Below are positions 46,641-54,521 of a DNA stretch of 62,184 nt, in pieces (the first letter of the stretch is position 1; the number at the start of each line of letters is the position of its first letter). The notes under the pieces were generated by a model. It did not search any database and was not told the DNA's origin. It worked only from the letters and a program-made list of their open reading frames with translations. The stretch spans positions 33,748 through 95,931 of the forward strand of contig NW_008246130.1 in assembly GCF_000281045.1 (NCBI RefSeq). The letters are read 5' to 3'. A program made the position numbers and the translations under genes. The DNA comes from Saprolegnia diclina VS20 (Eukaryota; Oomycota; Saprolegniomycetes; Saprolegniales; Saprolegniaceae).

Positions 46641-46713
46641 GCTATTTCGAGTGCCGATGCAAAGGTTCCGATGCGATGCGAAACCTGCGGCGGCGGTTGG
46701 CGCTCGAAATAGC
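46641..46713. repeat. Inverted repeat, 15-nt arms
   Basis: GCTATTTCGAGTGCC at 46641-46655 and GGCGCTCGAAATAGC at 46699-46713 pair with one mismatch across a 43-nt spacer. Confidence 0.6.
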
Positions 46714-46931
46714 TAACGTTTCGGAAAATCCCGTGAAAACGTGCGTAAAATACGGAAAAATGCGGGGCCATGCCGCATCGCCGCGCTGGATTCCATAGAC
46801 CATCGACCGTGTCGCGGCATGACGTGTCGCACTCCTGCACTGGTGGCGCACAGCGGTCGCAGGTTCAAGAATGCACCGGAGTTCAGTTGCCACAACGGGT
46901 CAAATTCCGCGCTTCGCCTTTCCAGGTCGCT

Positions 46932-46944
46932 GATTGGCTGAAAT
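46932..46944 (+). promoter_or_regulatory. CCAAT-type composite element (GATTGGCTGAAAT)
   Basis: About 230 nt upstream of the adenylosuccinate synthase ATG; further away than at other genes. Confidence 0.4.
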
Positions 46945-47173
46945 CCATTCGTGGCTGGCCGGCACCGCCGCCGAAAGCACTTGCCTTCAGTATGCGGGCC
47001 ATTTTTGTAACCGTAAACCGATGCGGCATCGGGCACCATCTGATTGGTGGCCGTCTGTTTCAAACCGTTTTACATGTTTAAAACACTCCGAAGGATCGCG
47101 CTGTTTTAAACGTGGGGCCGGCAGTCGAGCCCGCTACTTGTGAAAAGGTTCGGTCCCGCTCAAGTCAACCCGC

Positions 47174-48679
47174 ATGTGGAGTCGCGCAGTCCATGGCCTC
47201 CGGCGCCACGCTGGCACGGCCTCGGCCGCGGCCGCCGGCGCCGGCGTCATGTTCGCCGCCATGAACATGGGCCCGACGCCCCTCATGGCGAACGAAGTCC
47301 CGCTCCGTGACACGACGCGTGGCATGCTCCGCGAAGTGCTCTCGAAGCTCAACCGCATCGAGAGCGCGGTCGCCAACCCCAAGCGCGATGGCCCCGGCGT
47401 CGACGTCGTCCTCGGTGCGCAGTGGGGCGATGAAGGCAAGGGCAAGCTCGTTGACATGCTCTCGCAAGAGTACGACGTGATTGCGCGTGTCGCCGGCGGT
47501 GCCAACGCCGGCCACACGATTGTCTGCAACGGCAAGAAGTACAAGTTCCATCTGGTGCCCAGCGGTGTCTTGAACGACAAGGCGGTCTGCGTCATTGGCA
47601 ACGGCGTTGTCGTGCACCTCCCGGCGCTCCTCAAGGAGCTCGAGATGCTCAAGGACGCTGGCGTCGACTGCGAAGGTCGCGTCCTCATCTCGGATCGTGC
47701 GCACATGGTGCTCGACTTGCACCAGGAAATTGACGGCCTCATGGAGAACCGCCGTGGCCGCAACAAGATTGGCACGACCAAGAAGGGCATCGGTCCGGCG
47801 TACTCGAGCAAGATGCTCCGCAACGGCGTCCGCGTTGGCGACCTTCGCTACTTTGACGACTTTGCCGACAAGATGCGTGCGCAGTTTACCTTTTACAAGG
47901 AGAACTACCCGGACCTCGACTTGGACGTCGAAGCCGAGATTGAGCGCTACCGCGTCCTCAAGGAGCAGATCCTCCCGATCACGATCGACTCGGTCGAGTA
48001 CCTCAACAAGGCATACGTCGCGGGCAAGAAGATCCTCGTCGAAGGCGCGAACGCGACGATGCTCGACATTGACTTTGGCACGTACCCGTACGTGACGTCG
48101 TCCAACCCGTCGATCGGCTCGATCTGCACGGGCGGCGGTATCTCGCCCAACCGCATCAACGGTATCATTGGTATTGTCAAGGCCTACTGCACGCGCGTCG
48201 GCGAGGGTCCGTTCCCGACCGAGCTCCACGACGACATTGGTGCGCACCTCGGGACCGTCGGCGCCGAGTTCGGCACGACGACCGGTCGTCCGCGCCGCTG
48301 CGGCTGGCTCGACATTCCCCAGATGAAGTACTCGAACCTCGTCAACGGCTTCACCGAGATCAACCTCACGAAGCTCGACGTGCTCACGGGCCTCAAGGAA
48401 GTCAAGATCGGCGTCGCCTACTGGCACAACGGCAAGAAGCTCTCGGGCATGCCGTCGAACCTCCAGCCGCTCGAAGAGTCGACGGTGCAGTACGAGACGC
48501 TCCCCGGCTGGTCCGAGGACATCTCCAAGTGCCGCACCTTTGAGGAGCTGCCTGTGAACGCGCAAAAGTACGTGCTTCGTGTCGAGGAGCTCCTCGGCAC
48601 GCACATCAAGTGGATCGGCGTCGGCCAGGACCGCTTGGACGTCATTGAGCGCGCCCGCCCCCTCCCCAAGACGGTCTAA
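47174..48679 (+). CDS. ADSS: Adenylosuccinate synthase
   Basis: It joins IMP and aspartate using GTP to make adenylosuccinate, the first committed step to AMP. Single exon, 501 residues. The P-loop-like GAQWGDEGKGKLVD, the GGANAGHTI motif, GTTKKGIGPAY, LVEGANATMLDIDFGTYP and TTGRPRRCGWLD are all present in order, so catalytic residues look intact. An extension of about 70 residues precedes the enzyme core (MWSRAVHGLRRHAGTASAAA...), rich in Arg/Ala and resembling a mitochondrial presequence; the second part (MANEVPLRDTTRGML) could be a linker. Organellar targeting is an inference. Confidence 0.95.
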   Translation: MWSRAVHGLRRHAGTASAAAAGAGVMFAAMNMGPTPLMANEVPLRDTTRGMLREVLSKLNRIESAVANPKRDGPGVDVVLGAQWGDEGKGKLVDMLSQEYDVIARVAGGANAGHTIVCNGKKYKFHLVPSGVLNDKAVCVIGNGVVVHLPALLKELEMLKDAGVDCEGRVLISDRAHMVLDLHQEIDGLMENRRGRNKIGTTKKGIGPAYSSKMLRNGVRVGDLRYFDDFADKMRAQFTFYKENYPDLDLDVEAEIERYRVLKEQILPITIDSVEYLNKAYVAGKKILVEGANATMLDIDFGTYPYVTSSNPSIGSICTGGGISPNRINGIIGIVKAYCTRVGEGPFPTELHDDIGAHLGTVGAEFGTTTGRPRRCGWLDIPQMKYSNLVNGFTEINLTKLDVLTGLKEVKIGVAYWHNGKKLSGMPSNLQPLEESTVQYETLPGWSEDISKCRTFEELPVNAQKYVLRVEELLGTHIKWIGVGQDRLDVIERARPLPKTV

Positions 48680-48872
48680 ACACCTTTCAATGATGGTGCA
48701 TGTGGTGACGATGAGGATGGACGAGAGCGCGATTCGCACAGCGCGCCGAAGACACTAGAGTGGCTTTCAAGTGCTGTTAAATCTATCTTATTATTGTTCC
48801 AACCATGTTGCTACATCACCTCGACACGCAGAGGCGTCATGACGCCGCTGACGCCAACGCTGTTCAACAACG

Positions 48873-48903
48873 AGGGTTAGGGTTTTTGCTAGGGTTGGGG
48901 TTT
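48873..48903. promoter_or_regulatory. Telo-box-like sequence
   Basis: GAGGGTTAGGGTTTTTGC followed by AGGGTTGGGGTTT. It contains TTAGGGTTT, the complement of the AAACCCTAA telo-box known from plant promoters, 39-69 nt before the WW/B-box gene start. Confidence 0.4.
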
Positions 48904-48941
48904 GGCTCCTCGAGCAAAACGCCCGATCGAGCCAGCAGTCA

Positions 48942-49944
48942 ATGCCCCCTGCCCGCGGCCCGCACAAGAAGCCAAAGGCGAAGAAGGCAGATGCGCCAAG
49001 AGCCGCGGCGATCGTCTCGGAGAACGTGTCGGCGTCGGTGCTCGCGGCGCGCGATGCCGAAAAGTGCATCGAGTACCTTCACGGCGCGCTGCGAAATGGC
49101 GGCTTTTGGGAGCCGGCGCCGCCGCTTGCGGGGTTTCTCTCGCTGCCGTTGCCGAGCTTTGAGCTCGGGCATATCGAGAGCAACGCCGTGTGGTGCACCG
49201 TGCTCGTGCTCGTGCACTGCATGACGACGCTGCTCGAGTACCACGCCGATTGGCGCCCGCTGGCCGAGAAGGCGCGCACTTGGCTCTTCGCCCAGCGCTT
49301 CTTCACCGCAGGCACGACGCAGCTCGTCAAGCGGGCGTGCTCGCTCTTTCCAAACGACGTCGACTACAAGGCGATGCTGGCGACCATCTTTGCGCGCGCG
49401 GGCGACGGGTCGGCCGACCAAGTGCCCGTTCAGCGCGGCAACTGGGTCGAGCTCGTGCTCGAGACGCCGCCGTACACCACGTACTACTGGAACCAAGTGA
49501 CGCGTGAGACGCGGTGGGAGCACCCGCTAGACCCGCATGTGTTGACGCCGGACGAGGTGGCAGCAGCGACGGCGGCCGCGGAGGCCAAGGCCGCCAAAGA
49601 CGACCACCTCGCCGCAGTGTTGCCGCAGCGCATCCGCATCAATCAAACTGCGTACATGGCCCCGCGCCCGACGGTACTTACGAAAATCGAAAGGACGACC
49701 GTCACAAGCGCTTATGTAGGAGTGCGAATCGTGCGGAAAAGGAGTCGTCGCCACCGTGCTCTGCGTCGCTTGTGACGAGTACGAGTGCGACGACTGCTGC
49801 GACGTCATTCATATGAACGTGCGCAAGGCCCACCATATTCAAGAGAGCTTTCGTTTCGTGTCGTGCTATGGCCGGAATGGGCTGCCGTACGTGCGGCCCA
49901 GTGCACGGGCCAAAGCGCTTCCGCCGCCGGCGTCAACCTCGTGA
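48942..49944 (+). CDS. WW domain and B-box zinc-finger protein
   Basis: Two exons, 48942-49673 and 49720-49944, about 318 residues. It starts MPPARGPHKKPKAKKAD (basic). A helical part follows (DAEKCIEYLHGALRNGGFW). A WW domain spans about residues 165-195: NWVELVLETPPYTTYYWNQ then TRETRWEHPL, with both Trp and the YYWN core. Exon 2 encodes a B-box-type zinc finger, ECESCGKG, LCVACDEYECDDC and IHMNVRKAHHI. WW domains bind Pro-rich ligands and B-boxes mediate protein contacts; a specific role cannot be given. Confidence 0.82.
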
Positions 49945-50030
49945 TGGAAGTCGACTCGGATAGAGCAGACAGGAGAGAAGGGACAGCAGAACGAACGGGT
50001 CGTGCGTACCTAAGAAGCAACATAATTGAA

Positions 50031-50347
50031 ATGACCGCCTGCCTCCACCACGAAGCGGGGCTGCCGCCGCTCCAGGTCGCGACTGCCAAAGTGCACACCG
50101 ACATGTCATACCAGTGCTATGTGCGTCTCCAGAAGGTCCTTCCCTGCCTGATTGCGCTCTTTATCGGTAGCATAAAGACTCTCTTGATGTTCTAGCTCAT
50201 ACCTTGGTGCTCTTAGTGCTGCTCGTGACGGCTGTCTTATACGGCGTCTTGACACCGGAGACTACGACCTCGCCGACGCCACTCCCGACGGTCTTTCTCT
50301 TGCCTGCGCGTAGCTACCCGCTGCTTCGCCAAACGTTCTACCCTTAG
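50031..50347 (+). CDS. Small single-TM protein, about 88 residues
   Basis: Two exons joined over a roughly 50-nt intron (GTAGCA...CTTAG). The product starts MTACLHHEAGLPPLQ. The splice builds one TM helix, VLPCLIALFIVLLVTAVLYG, half from each exon. The outside or lumenal part is Thr/Pro-rich (TPETTTSPTPLPT) and ends QTFYP. The two halves join in frame exactly within the helix, which supports the model. No family recognised. Confidence 0.5.
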
Positions 50348-50420
50348 CTACCACGGAGCGACTCCGCGCTAAAATAAGAAGCTTGTATCCGCAAATTCTT
50401 CTAGCAACTTATCGGGAGGA

Positions 50421-50768
50421 CTAGGACCGAGGCCAGTAGAGCATGACGAGGACGCCGGCAAAGGCGATGGACGCGCCGACCCAGTCGCCAACGTCGGGTT
50501 TGACGCCAGCGACAACCCAGCCCCAGAGAAGACTCAGTAGAATAAAGTAGCCTCCATAGACTGCGTAGAGCCGGCCAAAGTCGATTGTCTGCAACGTCTG
50601 GGCCCAGCCGTACGCCACGAGCGCGATGGACCCGAGGACGGCGTACGCAATGTACGTGGCGGACGCCTTCTCGCTCTGCTTGGCGTAGACCCACACGCCG
50701 TAGCCGCCACCGATCTCGAGCACGCCCGCGAGCAGGAACAGCAGCGTCTCCCTCAGCACCGGTTGCAT
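50421..50768 (-). CDS. YnfA/UPF0060-family small membrane protein
   Basis: Single exon, 115 residues, starting MQPVLRETLLFLLAGVLEIG. Four TM helices. The diagnostic YnfA block is clear: GRLYAVYGGYFILLSLLWGW, VVAGVKPDVGDWVGASIAF. It keeps the family Glu in helix 1 (LEIGGGYG in place of CEI). YnfA belongs to the small multidrug resistance/DMT superfamily and is typical of bacteria. Here it sits between intron-bearing eukaryotic genes in matching codon use, which suggests an old horizontal transfer. No intron or targeting extension is visible. Confidence 0.87.
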   Translation of the reverse strand: MQPVLRETLLFLLAGVLEIGGGYGVWVYAKQSEKASATYIAYAVLGSIALVAYGWAQTLQTIDFGRLYAVYGGYFILLSLLWGWVVAGVKPDVGDWVGASIAFAGVLVMLYWPRS

Positions 50769-51428
50769 TGTCCAACTTGGCGCGATCGAATATGATTTCG
50801 ACTAACCTGCATGTTTCCATGTACTTTAGTCGACTTGACCTTTGTCCCAAAAACCCTTCCCAGATGTCCTGCGTTCTCAAACCTGGCACTCTCACTCCTT
50901 GGGACCCCACACGATATTGGAGCGCGCCAACGCATCAACCAAAATGCCAGTCAGTGGCCCTCCTACGCTAATAGGTTATTAGTCATTGCAGGCAGCCGCT
51001 TGTTTCGCCACTACGATACCGGTAACAAGGCCGTGTCGACCTCCGTCGACGGTGTCTCGCCGCCAGCATCTCTTCATCAGTCGTAGCAAATCTAGCTCAT
51101 ACCGATATACTGTACGCAGGGATGTATCCAGTGCACTGTGCTCGTACAAGTAAGCTTAGTTGAGCCAACCACACAACCAGCAATGCTTCGCACTCTCGTC
51201 GACCAGCGCTCGAATGGATGGGACAAATGGGGCAAACCCCGGTTTAGTCAAAATATCCGGATACCCAAGGGTGGTATCCGTATTTAACGGACTTAATCAG
51301 TGCCAAGCGTACTTAGGGTGGATTGCTTTTCGCGTCCAATCGGTGGCGGGGAACGCGCAGCCAGTCAAGTGGCTTTGGGCTTCAAATGCTTGGGTCATTA
51401 TTGCTCTAGTAAACACCAAGTAAGAAGC
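50769..51428. other. Divergent promoter region
   Basis: Between YnfA (minus) and eS7 (plus). Carries TATCCGGATA at 51254, a TATCCG at 51275 and CCAATCGG near 51337. A short open frame at 50811-51086 was not called. Confidence 0.5.
51254..51280. promoter_or_regulatory. TATCCGGATA element upstream of eS7
   Basis: A perfect TATCCGGATA palindrome (51254-51263) and TATCCG (51275-51280), 21 bp apart, about 150-175 nt before the ATG. Confidence 0.5.
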
Positions 51429-52100
51429 ATGTCGTCTGCTAAGATTGTCAAGCCCGCCGGCCAGGTCGCCGATGACTTCGAGAAGCAGGTCGCCCACGAA
51501 CTCGCCGCCCTCGAGAACTCGTCGGCCGACATCAAGGCTGACTTGAAGGACCTCTACATCACGGCCGCCAAGCAGGTCGATGTTGTCGGCGGCCGCAAGG
51601 CCATCGTCATCTTCGTGCCGTTCCGCCTCCTCAAGAGCTTCAACAAGATCCAGGCGCGCCTCGTCCGCGAACTCGAGAAGAAGTTCTCGGGCCGCCACGT
51701 CGTCATCATTGCCCAGCGCACGATCCTCGGCAAGGGCCACTCGCGCAGCGCCCACACGTCGGCCCCCCGCGCCCGCTCGCGCACGCTCACGTCGGTCCAG
51801 GACGCCATCCTTGACGTACGTACCCATCGCCGATCTTGTCTATTCGATGGTGGCCTCTGGGGGTTCGCCTTCCCATGCCCAATACTGATGGTTGCACTCT
51901 TCCTATAGGACCTTGTCTACCCCACGGAGATCGTCGGCAAGCGCACGCGCTGCAAGCTCGACGGCACGAAGCTCCTCAAGGTCTTCCTCGACCCCAAGGA
52001 CCAGGTCAACGTTGAGACCAAGCTCGACACGTTCGCCACGGTCTACAAGAAGTTGACCAACAAGGAAGTCGTCTTCGAGTTCCCCGTCCAGCAGGAGTAA
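51429..52100 (+). CDS. RPS7: 40S ribosomal protein eS7
   Basis: Two exons: 51429-51815 and 51909-52100, joined over a 93-nt intron, the longest in the window. The product is 192 residues, normal for eS7. Conserved blocks: [75 protein letters not shown] and [20 protein letters not shown]. eS7 is a small-subunit protein needed for 18S rRNA maturation. Confidence 0.96.
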
Positions 52101-52485
52101 GTTAATAGGCGTCGTACGGTGGCGCCACGCCGCTCGGGTGCTCTCGTAGCAGTCGAGCGACGCGGCCCACCGAATGATTCTTACTTAGTTTGAGCAAACA
52201 CCACCAATATAACTCTTGTTATACTATGATACACGCTTGCCTTCGTCGGCAAAGGCTACATACGGCACCACCAGTCCTGGATACAAGCATGGCATGGTGC
52301 CCAGAGGTAGTCGATTGACAAAGCTCGCACTTGCATATCCACCACGCCTTGACATGCAACCAAACCAGCTCCGGATGACACCGCGTGAAATGGCATGGCT
52401 CGCGTGTTCCAGTCTTGGACCTGCAGAGCTCAAATGTTGGATATCCATGTACGAGGACGCAATCGCTTAGCTCATTAGTTGACCG
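52101..52485. other. Intergenic between convergent genes
   Basis: 385 nt. An 84-codon open frame at 52216-52470 has no recognisable feature and was not called. Confidence 0.4.
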
Positions 52486-52725
52486 CTATCGCCCTTCGTC
52501 GTCGACAAGCGAGTGGTACATGAGCGATATCTGGTCGACGCCATCTCGCCGGAGCGCGTCCATGATGTCGAGGAGCGGGACGCAGGTCGCGCGCGGGGCC
52601 ATCGCGGCCATGCGGCGGCCGGGCCCGGCGATCTTGGTGAAGTCCGCCTTGAGCGTGCTGGAAGCGTTCGGGTGTCGTCGCATGAAGCGCGCCGATCGCG
52701 CGATTCCTCGGCGCATGTGAAACAT
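52486..52725 (-). CDS. Small basic protein, possibly mitochondrial
   Basis: Single exon, 79 residues. It starts MFHMRRGIARSARFMRR, an Arg-rich amphipathic N terminus like a mitochondrial presequence. The rest reads KADFTKIAGPGRRMAAM and MDALRRDGVDQISLMYHSLV. An in-frame ATG at 52872 exists, but paired TATCCGGATA elements (52774-52800) lie between the two at the usual distance from ATG 52725, so the shorter form is preferred. Function unknown. Confidence 0.5.
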   Translation of the reverse strand: MFHMRRGIARSARFMRRHPNASSTLKADFTKIAGPGRRMAAMAPRATCVPLLDIMDALRRDGVDQISLMYHSLVDDEGR

Positions 52726-52773
52726 GGTCGCGCAGCAAGATGGGATCTCTCCGCCACCAGGTTGGCCCACCTC

Positions 52774-52800
52774 TCCGGATACAGGATTCTTATCCGGGAT
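52774..52800. promoter_or_regulatory. Paired TCCGGATA/TATCCGGG elements
   Basis: TCCGGATA at 52774-52781 and TATCCGGG at 52791-52798, 19 bp apart, 49-75 nt before ATG 52725. Confidence 0.5.
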
Positions 52801-52883
52801 CCTCGCCGAACTGGTTGCAGCAGCAATCGATTGACCCTCGGAGGCCGGCAACAAACTGGCAAATCGCAACATGTCTTACGTGC

Positions 52884-53396
52884 TTATGAGCGGAACGAGT
52901 CGTTGTTGGAGGCTTTCGACGAGAGCGGCGACGAGGTCGACTTGGAGAGCGTCGAGCGCGGGCCCGAGCCGCTACTGCTGCTGCTGGAGCCATGGGGCAC
53001 TGCATACTCCTTCGCCGCCTGGACAATCTGGCGCGTGAGCTTGCGGTCTTCTTTGAGCTTGACGATTTTTTCCTCTTTTCGCGCTTCGTTCAAGGCGGCG
53101 TGGCGACGGAGCTGGACGCGACGCCGGATTTCGTCTTCTTCGCGTTGCTTGGCGAGCTCGGCTTTTTCCGCGAGCTTGAACTCTTGCTGAATGATCGAGA
53201 GCTTCGCCTTGTGCTTGTCCGGGTCGATGACGCGCCCTGTCTTGTCAATGAGGCCCACTTCGTGCAAGTGGCTCTGGAGCTTTTGGTTTTCGAAAAAGTG
53301 GCGCAAATTCTGGTCCGCGAGCGCATTGTACTCGGGGAGTTTCTGGTTGTGCGTGTTTGTATCGAAGCCCATTTCACGTCGCTTCATCTTGGACAT
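52884..53396 (-). CDS. Short coiled-coil protein, 170 residues
   Basis: Single exon starting MSKMKRREMGFDTNTHNQKL. The N-terminal half (PEYNALADQNLRHFFENQK, LHEVGLIDKTGRVIDPDKH) looks like a conserved globular box. A charged coiled coil follows (KLAEKAELAKQREEDEIRRR to KIVKLKEDRKLTRQ). It ends with a Ser-rich tail (SSSSSSGSGPRSTLSKSTS). The composition recalls ciliary or centriolar proteins, but I did not recognise the family. Confidence 0.7.
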   Translation of the reverse strand: MSKMKRREMGFDTNTHNQKLPEYNALADQNLRHFFENQKLQSHLHEVGLIDKTGRVIDPDKHKAKLSIIQQEFKLAEKAELAKQREEDEIRRRVQLRRHAALNEARKEEKIVKLKEDRKLTRQIVQAAKEYAVPHGSSSSSSGSGPRSTLSKSTSSPLSSKASNNDSFRS

Positions 53397-53961
53397 GGGC
53401 GGGGTCTACGCAAAGCAGTATCCGCATCAGCCGCTTGAAGCTTCCTATCGTCGCTTACATTAGCAGTCGTGAACCAAAATGCACTTCAACGCCAAATGCG
53501 CGCTAAATTTAGGAGCGCGGGTCACTTCAACGTCGCACTTAGGGGAATCGATCGACTAAGGTCACGTCCGCATTGATAGCTTGCATGCAACACCCGTATC
53601 GCCCCTGCGTATGGACCGCACAAAGCTGTAGCCCATGGAAAAACGAGAGTGTACTTGGTGCTGTGGGCGACAAGCCAGTGGACGCTACACTGTTTAGGAC
53701 GACGTGTGGGGCTGTGAGCCCTTGCACGTGGCAGGCGCGGGTGCCACTACCTCGCACTTAAACGAGCACGCATCTTAAAGAAGAGATACCACAAAGGATC
53801 GGCGCACTTAAGTGGTATATTGTAGTTTGTATGTAGTGGCCAGAGATATCCGGCGTCCGGATAGTTATACTGAAACCGAGAGAACATTATCCGGATGAAA
53901 TCGTCACTTGCGAGAGAACCGGCAAAGCTCGATTCCCCTCGAAAGTACACAGCAAGACAGA
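53397..53961. other. Divergent promoter region
   Basis: 565 nt between the coiled-coil gene (minus) and clathrin light chain (plus). Carries three CCGGA-type elements at 53847-53898. Nothing else seen. Confidence 0.5.
53847..53898. promoter_or_regulatory. Triple TATCCGGATA-type elements of clathrin light chain
   Basis: TATCCGGC (53847), TCCGGATA (53856) and TATCCGGAT (53890), 64-115 nt before the ATG. Confidence 0.5.
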
Positions 53962-54484
53962 ATGGACGTGTTCGACGTTACCCCGACCCACGCCGCCTAC
54001 GCGTACGTCGTCGCCATGGCCGAGGAAGAGCGATGGCTCATGGGCTCCATGATGATGTAGCGAGTTCCAGGCCGAGTACGAGCGCAAGATCCAAGAGACC
54101 GCGCTCGAGCACGCCAAGGTCGCGGAAGAGAACCGCGCCAAGGCCTTTGAGGTCATGGAGCAGTTCAAGGCCGAGCGCGAGCGCCTCCGTGAGGCCAAGA
54201 TCCTCGCCAACCGCACGCAGGAGCAGGCTGCGGTCGAGAAGCTCGAGGCCGATATGGTGAGCCCCAACCCGTGGGAGCGCGTCGTGACGCTGGTCGAGCT
54301 CGAGTCGATCAAGGCCAAGCACGCGAAGCGCGCGGCCGCCGAGGCCCGCGCCCGTGGCGACAAGCCCGAGGAGAAGAAGCACATTGACTCGGAGGAAGTC
54401 GACGTGACGCGCATGAAGCAGATTTTCCTCCAGCTCAAGCAGGAGCCGCTCGACGCGACGCGTGCCTTCAACGCGGCGGCGTAA
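53962..54484 (+). CDS. Clathrin light chain
   Basis: Two exons; a 59-nt intron (GTACGT...TAG) follows MDVFDVTPTHAAYA. The product is about 155 residues: a central heptad helix that would bind the heavy chain (KIQETALEHAKVAEENRAKA, VMEQFKAERERLREAKI) and the C-terminal block NPWERVVTLVELESIK ... DVTRMKQIFLQLKQEPLDA, which matches the conserved light-chain end. Clathrin coats endocytic and Golgi vesicles. It is shorter than animal light chains because the acidic N-terminal region is nearly absent. The gene is convergent with FKBP15-like 2, with stops 37 nt apart. Confidence 0.8.
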
Positions 54485-54521
54485 GATGACATATAGGCCA
54501 ATACATGACTGTAGTTAGTAT

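Larger units (their letters stand above)
46119..47173. other. Intergenic upstream of adenylosuccinate synthase
   Basis: 1.06 kb. Contains an inverted repeat (46641-46713), GATTGGCTGAAAT at 46932-46944 and GATTGGTGG near 47041. Short open frames are not supported. Confidence 0.45.

Noticed and set aside
47165-48739. 524-codon minus-strand open frame
   Set aside because: Antisense shadow of adenylosuccinate synthase caused by GC-rich third positions.
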